Of a DNA stretch of 64,000 nucleotides, positions 45,901 to 57,222 are shown piece after piece. The stretch comes from Cyanophora paradoxa (taxonomy: Eukaryota; Glaucocystophyceae; Cyanophorales; Cyanophoraceae): NCBI GenBank assembly GCA_004431415.1, contig QPMI01000241.1, positions 1 to 64,000 of the forward strand, written 5' to 3'. The notes beneath the pieces are model-generated. The model was not told the DNA's origin. It made no database searches and was given only the letters and a program-made list of their open reading frames with translations. Position 1 is the first letter of the stretch. Each line of letters opens with the position of its first letter. The position numbers and the translations under genes were made by a program.

Positions 45901-48900
45901 GAATAGAGCCGCGGGGCGCCTCGCTGGGGGCCCTGACCCGCGCTCGCAGCCAAGTCGGTGGCGACGCCGTCGGTGGCGGTCTCGTTGAGCGGGGCGACGG
46001 CGGTTTCGGCGGCAGTGTCCTGGAGCACGACGGGGGCGTCGAGCAGGGAGCCAACGTACGCGAACGTGACCGTGAGCTGCTCGAGCGACGGCGCGGCGGC
46101 TCTGCGTCGACGGCGGCGGTGACGTCGGGCGCGGGGACGGGCTCGGCCACTGTGGAGGTCAGCGCGGGCTCCGGGACGTGGGATACGGCGTCGCACGTGA
46201 CGAGCTGCGCGGCGACGGTGTACTACTCGTACGCGGGGGCGGCGTCGAGCGCCACAGCGTACTCGACGGGTGCGCGGGGCGGGCGGGCGAGGGGCCAGGG
46301 GCGGGGGCTGATGCGGGGGCGCGGGGCGCAGTGGACGCAAAGACGGTGGCGAGCGTGGCGGTGGGGACGCCGACCCCGGAGTCGACGACGTCGGTGACGG
46401 TGCCCGTGACCTGGGCGCTGTCGGCGGCGGGGTACAGCGGAGCGGCGTGGCGCCGACGTACGGGGCGCTGGAGGTGAGCTGCTCTGGGGCGGGCGTGACG
46501 CGGACGGGCTCGCTGGCGAGCGGCGCGATCGCGGCGGGGCGACGAGCGCCGACGTGACGGTCTCGGGCTCCCCGAGATGAGCGCCTCGTACGAGATCACG
46601 TGCAGCGGCGCGAAGCTGACGGCGAACGCTGGAACCGTGACGGGCGCGGCGCCGACCTTCACGCCAGGCGCGGCGGCGACCACGGCGAGCTCGAACTCGG
46701 AGACGGTGGACTCGCTGTTCGGTGCGCACGCCCGGGGTCGGAATAGAGCCGCGGGCGCCTCGCTGGGGCCCTGACCCGCGCTCGCAGCCAAGTCGGTGGC
46801 GACGCCGTCGGTGGCGGTCTCGTTGAGCGGGCGACGGCGGTTTCGGCGGCAGTGTCCTGGAGCACGACGGGGCGTCGAGCAGGGAGCCAACGTACGCGAA
46901 CGTGACCGTGAGCTGCTCGAGCGACGGCGCGGCGGGCTCTGCGTCGACGGCGGCGGTGACGTCGGGCGCGGGGACGGGCTCGGCCACTGTGGAGGTCAGC
47001 GCGGGCTCCGGGACGTGGGATACGGCGTCGCACGTGACGAGCTGCGCGGCGACGGTGTACTACTCGTACGCGGGCGGCGTCGAGCGCCACAGCGTACTCG
47101 ACGGGTGCGCGGGGCGGGGCGGGCGAGGGGCCAGGGCGGGGCTGATGCGGGGCGCGGGGCGCAGTGGACGCAAAGACGGTGGCGAGCGTGGCGGTGGGGA
47201 CGCCGACCCCGGAGTCGACGACGTCGGTGACGGTGCCCGTGACCTGGGCGCTGTCGGCGGCGGGTACAGCGGGAGCGGCGTGGCGCCGACGTACGGGGCG
47301 CTGGAGGTGAGCTGCTCTGGGGCGGGCGTGACGCGGACGGGCTCGCTGGCGAGCGGCGCGATCGCGGCGGGGGCGACGAGCGCCGACGTGACGGTCTCGG
47401 GGCTCCCCGAGATGAGCGCCTCGTACGAGATCACGTGCAGCGGCGCGAAGCTGACGGCGAACGCTGGAACCGTGACGGGTGCGGCGCCGACCTTCACGCC
47501 AGGCGCGGCGGCGACCACGGCGAGCTCGAACTCGGAGACGGTGGACTCGCTGTTCGGTGCGCACGCCCGGGGTCGGAATAGAGCCGCGGGGCGCCTCGCT
47601 GGGGGCCCTGACCCGCGCTCGCAGCCAAGTCGGTGGCGACGCCGTCGGTGGCGGTCTCGTTGAGCGGGGCGACGGCGGTTTCGGCGGCAGTGTCCTGGAG
47701 CACGACGGGGGCGTCGAGCAGGAGCCAACGTACGCGAACGTGACCGTGAGCTGCTCGAGCGACGGCGCGGCGGGCTCTGCGTCGACGGCGGCGGTGACGT
47801 CGGGCGCGGGACGGGCTCGGCCACTGTGGAGGTCAGCGCGGGCTCCGGGACGTGGGATACGGCGTCGCACGTGACGAGCTGCGCGGCGACGGTGTACTAC
47901 TCGTACGCGGGGCGGCGTCGAGCGCCACAGCGTACTCGACGGGTGCGCGGGGCGGGCGGGCGAGGGCCAGGGGCGGGGCTGATGCGGGGCGCGGGGCGCA
48001 GTGGACGCAAAGACGGTGGCGAGCGTGGCGGTGGGGACGCCGACCCCGGAGTCGACGACGTCGGTGACGGTGCCCGTGACCTGGGCGCTGTCGGCGGCGG
48101 GTACAGCGGGAGCGCGTGGCGCCGACGTACGGGGCGCTGGAGGTGAGCTGCTCTGGGCGGGCGTGACGCGGACGGGCTCGCTGGCGAGCGGCGCGATCGC
48201 GGCGGGGGCGACGAGCGCCGACGTGACGGTCTCGGGGCTCCCCGAGATGAGCGCCTCGTACGAGATCACGTGCAGCGGCGCGAAGCTGACGGCGAACGCT
48301 GGAACCGTGACGGGCGCGGCGCCGACCTTCACGCCAGGCGCGGCGGCGACCACGGCGAGCTCGAACTCGGAGACGGTGGACTCGCTGTTCGGTGCGCACG
48401 CCCGGGTCGGAATAGAGCCGCGGGGCGCCTCGCTGGGGGCCCTGACCCGCGCTCGCAGCCAAGTCGGTGGCGACGCCGTCGGTGGCGGTCTCGTTGAGCG
48501 GGGCGACGGCGGTTTCGGCGGCAGTGTCCTGGAGCACGACGGGGGCGTCGAGCAGGGAGCCAACGTACGCGAACGTGACCGTGAGCTGCTCGAGCGACGG
48601 CGCGGCGGGCTCTGCGTCGACGGCGGCGGTGACGTCGGGCGCGGGACGGGCTCGGCCACTGTGGAGGTCAGCGCGGGCTCCGGACGTGGATACGGCGTCG
48701 CACGTGACGAGCTGCGCGGCGACGGTGTACTACTCGTACGCGGGGCGGCGTCGAGCGCCACAGCGTACTCGACGGGTGCGCGGGGCGGGGCGGGCGAGGG
48801 GCCAGGGCGGGGCTGATGCGGGGCGCGGGGCGCAGTGGACGCAAAGACGGTGGCGAGCGTGGCGGTGGGGACGCCGACCCCGGAGTCGACGACGTCGGTG

Positions 48901-50056
48901 ACGGTGCCCGTGACCTGGGCGCTGTCGGCGGCGGGGTACAGCGGGAGCGGCGTGGCGCCGACGTACGGGGCGCTGGAGGTGAGCTGCTCTGGGCGGGCGT
49001 GACGCGGACGGGCTCGCTGGCGAGCGGCGCGATCGCGGCGGGGCGACGAGCGCCGACGTGACGGTCTCGGGCTCCCCGAGATGAGCGCCTCGTACGAGAT
49101 CACGTGCAGCGGCGCGAAGCTGACGGCGAACGCTGGAACCGTGACGGGTGCGGCGCCGACCTTCACGCCAGGCGCGGCGGCGACCACGGCGAGCTCGAAC
49201 TCGGAGACGGTGGACTCGCTGTTCGGTGCGCACGCCGGGTCGAATAGAGCCGCGGGGCGCCTCGCTGGGGCCCTGACCCGCGCTCGCAGCCAAGTCGTGG
49301 CGACGCCGTCGGTGGCGGTCTCGTTGAGCGGGCGACGGCGGTTTCGGCGGCAGTGTCCTGGAGCACGACGGGGGCGTCGAGCAGGGAGCCAACGTACGCG
49401 AACGTGACCGTGAGCTGCTCGAGCGACGGCGCGGCGGGCTCTGCGTCGACGGCGGCGGTGACGTCGGGCGCGGGGACGGGCTCGGCCACTGTGGAGGTCA
49501 GCGCGGGCTCCGGGACGTGGATACGGCGTCGCACGTGACGAGCTGCGCGGCGACGGTGTACTACTCGTACGCGGGCGGCGTCGAGCGCCACAGCGTACTC
49601 GACGGGTGCGCGGGGCGGGCGGGCGAGGGCCAGGGGCGGGGCTGATGCGGGGCGCGGGCGCAGTGGACGCAAAGACGGTGGCGAGCGTGGCGGTGGGGAC
49701 GCCGACCCCGGAGTCGACGACGTCGGTGACGGTGCCCGTGACCTGGGCGCTGTCGGCGGCGGGGTACAGCGGGAGCGGCGTGGCGCCGACGTACGGGGCG
49801 CTGGAGGTGAGCTGCTCTGGGGCGGGCGTGACGCGGACGGGCTCGCTGGCGAGCGGCGCGACCGCGGCGGGGGCGACGAGCGCCGACGTGACGGTCTCGG
49901 GGCTCCCCGAGATGAGCGCCTCGTACGAGATCACGTGCAGCGGCGCGAAGCTGACGGCGAACGCTGGAACCGTGATGGGCGCGGCGCCGACCTTCACGCC
50001 AGGCGCGGCGGCGACCACGGCGAGCTCGAACTCGGAGACGGTGGACTCGCTGTTTG
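27959..50056 (+). repeat. Second block of about 844-bp gene-internal repeats (26 units)
   Basis: Domain B exons recur about every 844 bp from 28252 to about 49293. The canonical length is 845 bp: 714 nt coding (238 codons) plus 68- and 63-nt introns. Unit-specific variants cluster in neighbours: a 6-bp insertion agctgc in the two units at 35053 and 35902, ctcggagac instead of ctcggggac in nearly all units right of 39.1 kb, and gcgcacgcc instead of gcgcaagcc in nearly all units right of 43.3 kb. This shows local duplication history. Confidence 0.9.
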
Positions 50057-53000
50057 GTGCGTGCTGCAAAGAGAGTGGCTTCGGCGCGCTTCTTAATCAG
50101 GATTTCCTTGCAGCCAAATCGGTCGTGGCGATTGGTATTTCGAGTGTTTCCGTCATCAACGAGACTTCAGTTCGCGTCGGAACTCTTTCCTGGACACTGT
50201 CTTCCTTGGGAATCGATGGCTCTCCAACTAATCTTACGCTTTATATCACATGCATTAATAATATGGCTTCCAGCATTCATATCGATTACCTTCAGGCAGG
50301 AGTCACCTCAAGTACCGAAGCTCTTCTGGAGTCTTTACTGTGGGATACTGCACAGCATGCTACGACTTGTACTGCTGTACTTACTTACTCGAATCAAGAG
50401 AAAGTCACGACTGAAACGGTAGTCGTTTCAGCAACAGCTCCTACGCCCAGCCCGTCGCCGACGGAGACGCCGAGCCCGAGCCCGTCGCCCAGCCCGTCGC
50501 CGACGGAGACGCCGAGCCCGAGCCCGTCGCCCAGCCCGTCACCGACGGAGACCCCGAGCCCGAGCCCGTCGCCCAGCCCGTCGCCGACGGAGACGCCGAG
50601 CCCGAGCCCGTCGCCCAGCCCGTCGCCGACGGAGACGCCGAGCCCGAGCCCGTACGCGTCGCCCAGCCCGTCGCCGACGGAGACGACGAGCCCGAGCCCG
50701 TCGCTCAGCCCGTCGCCGATGGAGACGCCGAGCCCGAGCCCGTCGCCCAGCCCGTCGCCGACGGAGACGCCGAGCCCGAGCCCGTCGCCCAGCCCGTCGC
50801 CGACGGAGACGCCGAGCCCGAGCCCGTCGCCCAGCCCGTCGCCGACGGAGACGCCGAGCCCGAGCCCGTCGCCCAGCCCGTCGCCGACGGAGACGCCGAG
50901 CCCGAGCCCGTCGCCCAGCCCGTCGCCGACGGAGACGCCGAGCCCGAGCCCGTCGCCCAGCTCGTCGCCGACGGAGACGCCGAGCCCGAGCCTGTCGCCC
51001 AGCCCGTCGCCGACGGAGACGCCGAGCCCGAGCCCGTCGCCCAGCTCGTCGCCGACGGAGACGCCGAGCCCGAGCCTGTCGCCCAGCCCGTCGCCGACGG
51101 AGACGCCGAGCCCGAGCCCGTCGCCCAGCCCGTCGCCGACGGAGACGCCGAGCCCGAGCCCGTCGCCCAGCCCGTCGCCGACGGAGACGCCGAGCCCGAG
51201 CCCGTCGCCCAGCCCGTCGCCGACGGAGACCCCGAGCCCGAGCCCGTCGCCCAGCCCGTCGCCGACGGAGACCCCGAGCCCGAGCCCGTCGCCCAGCCCG
51301 TCGCCGACGGAGACGCCGAGCCCGAGCCCGTCGCTCAGCCCGTCGCCGACGGAGACGCCGAGCCCGAGCCCGTCGCCCAGCCGGTCGCCGACGGAGATGC
51401 CGAGCCCGAGCCCCTCGCCCAGCCCGTCGCCGACGGAGACGCCGAGCCCGAGCCCGTCGCCCAGCCCGTCGCCGACGGAGACGCCGAGCCCGAGCCCGTC
51501 GCCCAGCCCGTCGCCGACGGAGACGCCGAGCCCGAGCCCGTCGCCCAGCCCGTCGCCGACGGAGACGCCGAGCCCGAGCCCGTCGCCCAGCCCGTCGCCG
51601 ACGGAGACGCCGAGCCCGAGCCCGTCGCCCAGCCCGTCGCCGACGGAGACGCCGAGCCCGAGCCCGTCGCCCAGCCCGTCGCCGACGGAGACGCCGAGCC
51701 CGAGCCCCTCGCCCAGCCCGTCGCCGACGGAGACGCCGAGCCCGAGCCCTTCGCCCAGCCCGTCGCCGACGGAGACGCCGAGCCCGAGCCCGTCGCCCAG
51801 CCCGTCGCCGACGGAGACGCCGAGCCCGAGTCCGTCGCTCAGCCCGTCGCCGACGGAGATGCCGAGCCCGAGCCCGTCGCCCAGCCCGTCGCCGACGGAG
51901 ACGCCGAGCCCGAGCCCCTCGCCCAGCCCGTCGCCGACGGAGACGCCGAGCCCGAGCCCGTCGCCCAGCCCGTCGCCGAGGGAGATGCCGAGCCCGAGCC
52001 CCTCGCCCAGCCCGTCGCCGACGGAGACGCCGAGCCCGAGCCCGTCGCCCAGCCCGTCGCCGACGGAGACGCCGAGCCCGAGCCCCTCGCCCAGCCCGTC
52101 GCCGACGGAGACGCCGAGCCCGAGCCCCTCGCCCAGCCCGTCGCCGACGGAGACGCCGAGCCCGAGCCCGTCGCCCAGCCCGTCGCCGACGGAGACGCCG
52201 AGCCCGAGCCCGTCGCCCAGCCCGTCGCCGACGGAGACGCCGAGCCCGAGCCCGTCGCTCAGCCCGTCGCCGATGGAGACGCCGAGCCCGAGCCCGTCGC
52301 CCAGCCCGTCGCCGACGGAGACGCCGAGCCCGAGCCCGTCGCCCAGCCCGTCGCCGACGGAGACGCCGAGCCCGAGCCCCTCGCCCAGCCCGTCGCCGAC
52401 GGAGACGCCGAGCCCGAGCCCGTCGCCCAGCCCGTCGCCGACGGAGACGCCGAGCCCGAGCCCGTCGACCAGCCCGTCGCCGACGGAGACGCCGAGCCCG
52501 AGCCCGTCGCCCAGCCCGTCGCCGACGGAGACGCCGAGCCCGAGCCCGTCGCCCAGCCCGTCGCCGACGGAGACGCCGAGCCCGAGCCCGTCGCCCAGCC
52601 CGTCGCCGACGGAGATGCCGAGCCCGAGCCCGTCGCCCAGCCCGTCGCCGACGGAGATGCCGAGCCCGAGCCCGTCGCCCAGCCCGTCGCCGACGGAGAC
52701 GCCGAGCCCGAGCCCGTCGCCCAGCCCGTCGCCGACGGAGACGCCGAGCCCGAGCCCGTCGCCCAGCCCGTCGCCGACGGAGACGCCGAGCCCGAGCCCG
52801 TCGCCCAGCCCGTCGCCGATGGAGACGCCGAGCCCGAGCCCGTCGCCCAGCCGGTCGCCGACGGAGATGCCGAGCCCGAGCCCTTCGCCTAGCCCGTCGC
52901 CGACGAAGACGCCGAGCCCGAGCGTGTCCCCCGGCGCGAGTCCATTTTCAAGCCCGAGCCAGTCTCCAAGCCCGTCTCCGACCAAGATGCCGAGTACACG

Positions 53001-56000
53001 TTCCTCCCCAAGCCCCAGCGCCTCACCGCAGCCGGGCGTGGCTTTGACTGTTACTGGGACCCCTTCCCCGACTCCCGTCACCAACGTGGCAGCCGAAGGC
53101 GTGGATGCATTCGGTGCGGCAGCATCCACCTGCGTCGGTGTACATGTGCTCGCGCCATGCGCTAACGCGCCGCAGGGTGTCGGCTCCCTCCGGAGTGGGT
53201 GCGCTACACGCTCCTCAACGCAACAGCGGCGCTCCTGCAGTGGGGCCCCACGCAGGCCCCCTTCTCGGCTCCTGCCGCTGCCACTAACGTTGGGGCTGAC
53301 GACCCTATCGAGGATGGCCTCGGCTACTCGCGGCAGTACGGCGGGTGTCGCCTCTGGGCCCTTGCCGCGTTTGCCCGCGGGTCGGCTGCCGACGCAGAAA
53401 GGCCGCGCTGGACCTCGCCGCCCCTCTCGTCGCTCCTTTCCGACCGCCTCGTCGTGACGACGGCAGACCGCGCTTTCGCCACAGCCGTTGTCTACGACGT
53501 GCGCGTGGCCCTCGTCTGCTCCGGCGGGCAGCCCTGCAGGCTCGGCACCGCCGGCGGTGCCCTGCAGTTCCCCTCTGGTCCCGCCCTCGCGGCCCCGGGC
53601 GGCCTCGCGGCAGCCTCCCCGACATCGGTCTCCGTCGCGTGGGCGCCCTTCGCCTTTAGCGCCGACCTTTTCTCGCCCTCGGCGCCCCTGCGCGGACACG
53701 AGTTCGGCGGCGCCTACGCCGTCCCCGGCTCCTCCTTCCTCGCCGTCGCCCTGAGCCTCGCCCCAGGCGCGCCCTCCGACGTGCCAGCGGCCTCGCGGGC
53801 AGCGGCGGGGAGCCCGGCGACCGTGGAGGGCCTGCAGCCGGACACGCCGTACCTCTTCTACGTCGAGCAGCGTTTCCTTGTTGACGTCGGCCCGGGCTTC
53901 GCCGCCGCCTCCGCCCGCGCGTTCTTCCGCACGCCGGCCGCCGCCGGCGCCGCCAACGCCTCCTCGGGCCAGACCGACCTCGACATCCCTGTGGCGGCCC
54001 TCTTCCCCGTGGCCGAGCTCGGTGCGCCCCTCGCGAGCGCTTCTCCCTTCCCCCGAGATCTGCCGCGCCCCCGCCTCACCGCTGGCGGCCCGCCAGAGGC
54101 GCTTGTGGACGCGCTCTTCCTGCCCTCGGCGGCCCCGGGGGCGGGGGCCGGCGCCGGGGCGCCCTCCGCGGGCTCCCTCGAGAGCGCCCCGGCGTGGACG
54201 CTGACCGTCGCCCTCGCCAACGTGCCCTGCTCGTCGCTCACGTCGGACCTCGCCCGCGCCATCCTCGCCGACCTCCGCGCCGTGCGCCGCCCTCCCCCGA
54301 CCTCGCCAGCGCCGCGCCCGACCTGCTCCGCCCGCCCACCCGCACGCAGGCGCTGAACGCCTCGCGGGAGGAGATGAAGTACGCCACCATCCGCTGCGTC
54401 GCAGCGGGCGCCGTCGTCGCCGCCGGCCGCCGTCTCCGGCAGTCCGCCGACGGCGCCGTCCAGGTCCGTCCGTCCCTTGTTGGAGCGAGCGCGCGGCCTC
54501 CGACGCGGCGCTGGCCCCGCCCCGCAGGTCTCGTTCATCGTGCGGGGCGGGGGCGAGGCGAAGGCGGCCGCCCTCGACGCCTCCCTCGCCGCCCTCGCCG
54601 CCTCCGCCCAGGCCGGCACCCTCCTTCTCCCTCCGCCAGCGTCGCCGCCGGCTACACGATCCGCACCGGCGCCGCCTACGTTCAAGCGGGCGTCTCCGCC
54701 ACCGCCGCCGCCCGCCCGCGGCGCGCCCCGCTGCCGGCTCGGCCGCCAGCCCCGCCGTCGCCCTCGTCGCGGGATCGTCGGCGGGGTCGGCGGAACGGCG
54801 CTGCTTGTCGCCGGCGCGGCGGTTGCGTGGCGCCGCCGCCGCCGCGCGCGGCTCGCGCGCGCCCTGCACGCCAGCGAGAAGTACGCCCCTGCCTTGCCGG
54901 TGGGTGCGGAGGCAGTGGATCTGGACACAAGCGTTGCTGCCGCGGCTGCCGCGGCTGCCGCTGCCGCGACTGCAGCACCGCCCTCGGGCGCTCTGCGAGG
55001 GAAGCGCTCCTCCGTTGCTCCCGCCCTGCCAGCGGACACGGACCTCCTCTCGCCCGCGGGCGACGCCGCCGCCTCGCCGCCCGACAAGAAGAGGGGCTTC
55101 CGCTTCCGGTACCGCGCGGGAGCGGCCGAGGGCGATGGCGAGGGGCAGCAGGGGGAGGCCGCCGCCTCCCCGGAGCGCGAGCCGACGCCCGTCGAGAGCT
55201 TCCGCCGCCCGCTCACCACGCGCCGCGCCCCGCGCCTCGGCGCTGAGGAGCCGCCGGCCGTCCCCGGCTCCTCCGGCGCTGGTGCCGGCGCGGCGGGCTC
55301 GGAGACGGAAGGAGAGGCGGGGAGCCCCGACGAGCAGGGGCGGCGGGGTCGGCGGCGCACGGCGAAGACGCCGCGGCGGCTGCCGCCGATCCGGGCCCCG
55401 ACGCACCTGCCGCCGCTCCCCGTGGGCGAGGCCTCGGCCGTCCCCACCGCCCGCCTCCACCTCGCTCTTACCTCACGCCTCGGCTCCAGGTGCCCCCGCT
55501 CCTCGAGCTCGCCCCCGAGCCCGGCCCACTGTACATGTCCTGACGCCTCCGCCCACAGCGGCTCTCTGGACCTCGGCCCCTCCTCGCGCCGGCAGCGTCC
55601 GTGCGCGTGTTCGCGCCGGTCGAGGCCGCCGGGGCCGGCGAGCCGTCGCCATCCCCGCCGCCTGCGGTGGCCGTTGAGCCGCACCCCGCGTCGCCCCCGC
55701 CCTCACCGCCTCCCCTGGCACCCTTCGCGCCTCCCACCGAGGCGGCCCCCACCCGCGCGCCCTCGCGGGCTGAGGCGGCGCTGGCCCCGCCCTCCCCCAA
55801 CCCTGCGAGATCCTCGGGGCGCAGCCTCGCCCCGCCCTCGCCCAGCGTCGGGCTCATGATCGACCTGCCGCCTTCCAGCGTCGCCGGCTCCTCGGGGCGC
55901 GCCCACTCGCTCTTCCTCACGCCGCCGGACGAGCCGGCCGCCGACGCCTTCCGTCAGCGCTCCCCTCGGGCTTCCCCGCCCCGCCGCCGGGGCGCAAGTA

Positions 56001-57222
56001 CTCGCCGCGGCGCGCCCGCTCCTCCATCTCGCTCATCGCGGAGAGCTCCGACGGCGCGCCCGGCGGGGCGGCGGCGGCGGCGGGCGGCGACCGCTGCCGC
56101 CCTCGGCCTCCTCCGCCTCCTTCTCGGCGTCGCCCTCGCCGACTCGCCGGCGGCCGGCCTCGCCTCGCGGCCCTCCGCCCCCGCCCGCCGCGCCTCCATG
56201 GTCGACGTCCCCGCCGCGCCGCCGCCTGCAGCTGCGCCGCCGCCCACGGAGGCTTCGAGCGGCGCACCGGGCGCGGGGCCCGGGCCGGGGGCGCGGCTGC
56301 GGCGCTCGCAGAGCGTGGTGCAGTACGGCGATCGCGAAGCGCTGTACGCACGGCCGCAGCCCGAGGCCGGCACCCTCGACGTCTCCCTCCGCCGCCCCGC
56401 GGCCCCGGCGGCCCCCGCCGGCGTCTACACCGGCTCCTCCCTCCCATCGCCTCCCTGCACTCGGCCCTCGCCGCCCCGCCGGGGCCCCGCCCCGCCGCAC
56501 CTCGCCGGCGACCTCGGAGGGCGGCGCGGCGCCGGTGGGGCCGGGGGCGGCCCCGGGCCCCGCGCCGGGCGCTCGCGCAGCGTCCAGTACCTGGGGCCCG
56601 AGATGGAGCCGCTGGAGGGCAGCGCCCCGGCCCCGCCGGCCGCCCCGCCGCCCCGGGGGCCCCAGCTCCGGGGCCTCCCCTTCGCCGCCGCCGCCCGCGG
56701 GCGCCTCCGCTCCTCGAGCGTCGTGGAGGGCGCAATCGCGGAGGCGCGCGCCCCCGCCGCCTCCCGGCCGCCCCGGCCATCGCGGACTACGCGCGCCCGC
56801 GCCCGGGGATCGGCGTCCTTGACATCGCCGTCAAGCGTTCCTTCCTCAGCGAGGCGCCTGCCACCCGCTCCGCCTCAGCCACCGCCCTCGCCGGCGCTAT
56901 AGCTAGCGGCCGCGGGCCGCCCCATCGGCGCCCCGCGGCCGGCTTCGCCGCCGCCGCTGATCGTGGCGACGCTGCCGCCGCCGCCGCCAGAGGAGGAGCT
57001 GGCGCAGGCGCCCAAAGCCGCCCGCCTGCCGCGCACCCGCTCCGAGTTCCTTCGCGGGTCGACCCTCGAGCCGGCGCCGGGCCCCCGCCGGGCCGGGCTT
57101 CCCCGAGCGCGGCGCGCAGCCCCGAGCACTCGCGCTCCCCGCACCGCGGCCGCGTTCCCATCGGCCAGACGCAGAAGTACCGCACGACGTTCCTCACGCT
57201 CTCCGATGACCGCGGGCCGTAA
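27959..57222 (+). CDS. Giant FN3-like repeat surface protein, 3' part with Ser-Pro stalk, FN3, membrane helix and tail
   Basis: The gene resumes in domain A after the second target copy. Twenty-six further units run to 50056, then a diverged B domain follows (exon from 50114 after a 57-nt intron 50057-50113; [14 protein letters not shown] ... [10 protein letters not shown]). The Ser-Pro stalk comes next. An intron at 53138-53175 (38 nt, short) leads to [18 protein letters not shown], then a standard FN3 domain (about 53587-53935; SVSVAW ... [14 protein letters not shown]). Introns at 54282-54349 and 54464-54527 join a mixed alpha/beta segment (LTVALANV ... [12 protein letters not shown]). A helix at 54771-54830 is followed by WRRRRRARL. 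The tail to the stop at 57220-57222 is Pro/Ala/Ser-rich with several basic-Ser-hydrophobic motifs. Frame breaks in G/C runs occur throughout. Probable type I cell-surface protein; function unknown, adhesion or cell covering possible. Confidence 0.65.
50440..52925 (+). repeat. About 59 tandem 42-bp units coding a (Ser-Pro)n stalk
   Basis: Each unit encodes [14 protein letters not shown]. Rare variants are an inserted PYASP near 50650, ETTS, EMPS, SSSP and SLSP. Pure Ser-Pro runs are the classic setting for O-glycosylated, hydroxyproline-rich extracellular rods in algae. The 42-bp period keeps the frame, so the minus strand is open too, but only as a mirror. Confidence 0.9.
54771..54830 (+). 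other. Membrane-spanning segment of the giant surface protein
   Basis: The 20-residue stretch [20 protein letters not shown] has GxxxG-like spacing and is directly followed by RRRRRARL, a strong stop-transfer signal. It places the FN3 repeats and the Ser-Pro stalk outside the cell and the Pro/Ser-rich tail inside. Confidence 0.65.

Noticed and set aside
15232-49672. Many long Arg/Pro/Ala-rich open frames on both strands of the repeat array
   Set aside because: They are by-products of GC-rich repeats. Only the plus frame with two phase-1 introns gives FN3-like domains that continue into the divergent end units.
50394-55460. A 1,688-codon open frame on the minus strand
   Set aside because: It mirrors the 42-bp Ser-Pro array; the plus strand has splice sites in phase, a known type of stalk and flanking domains.
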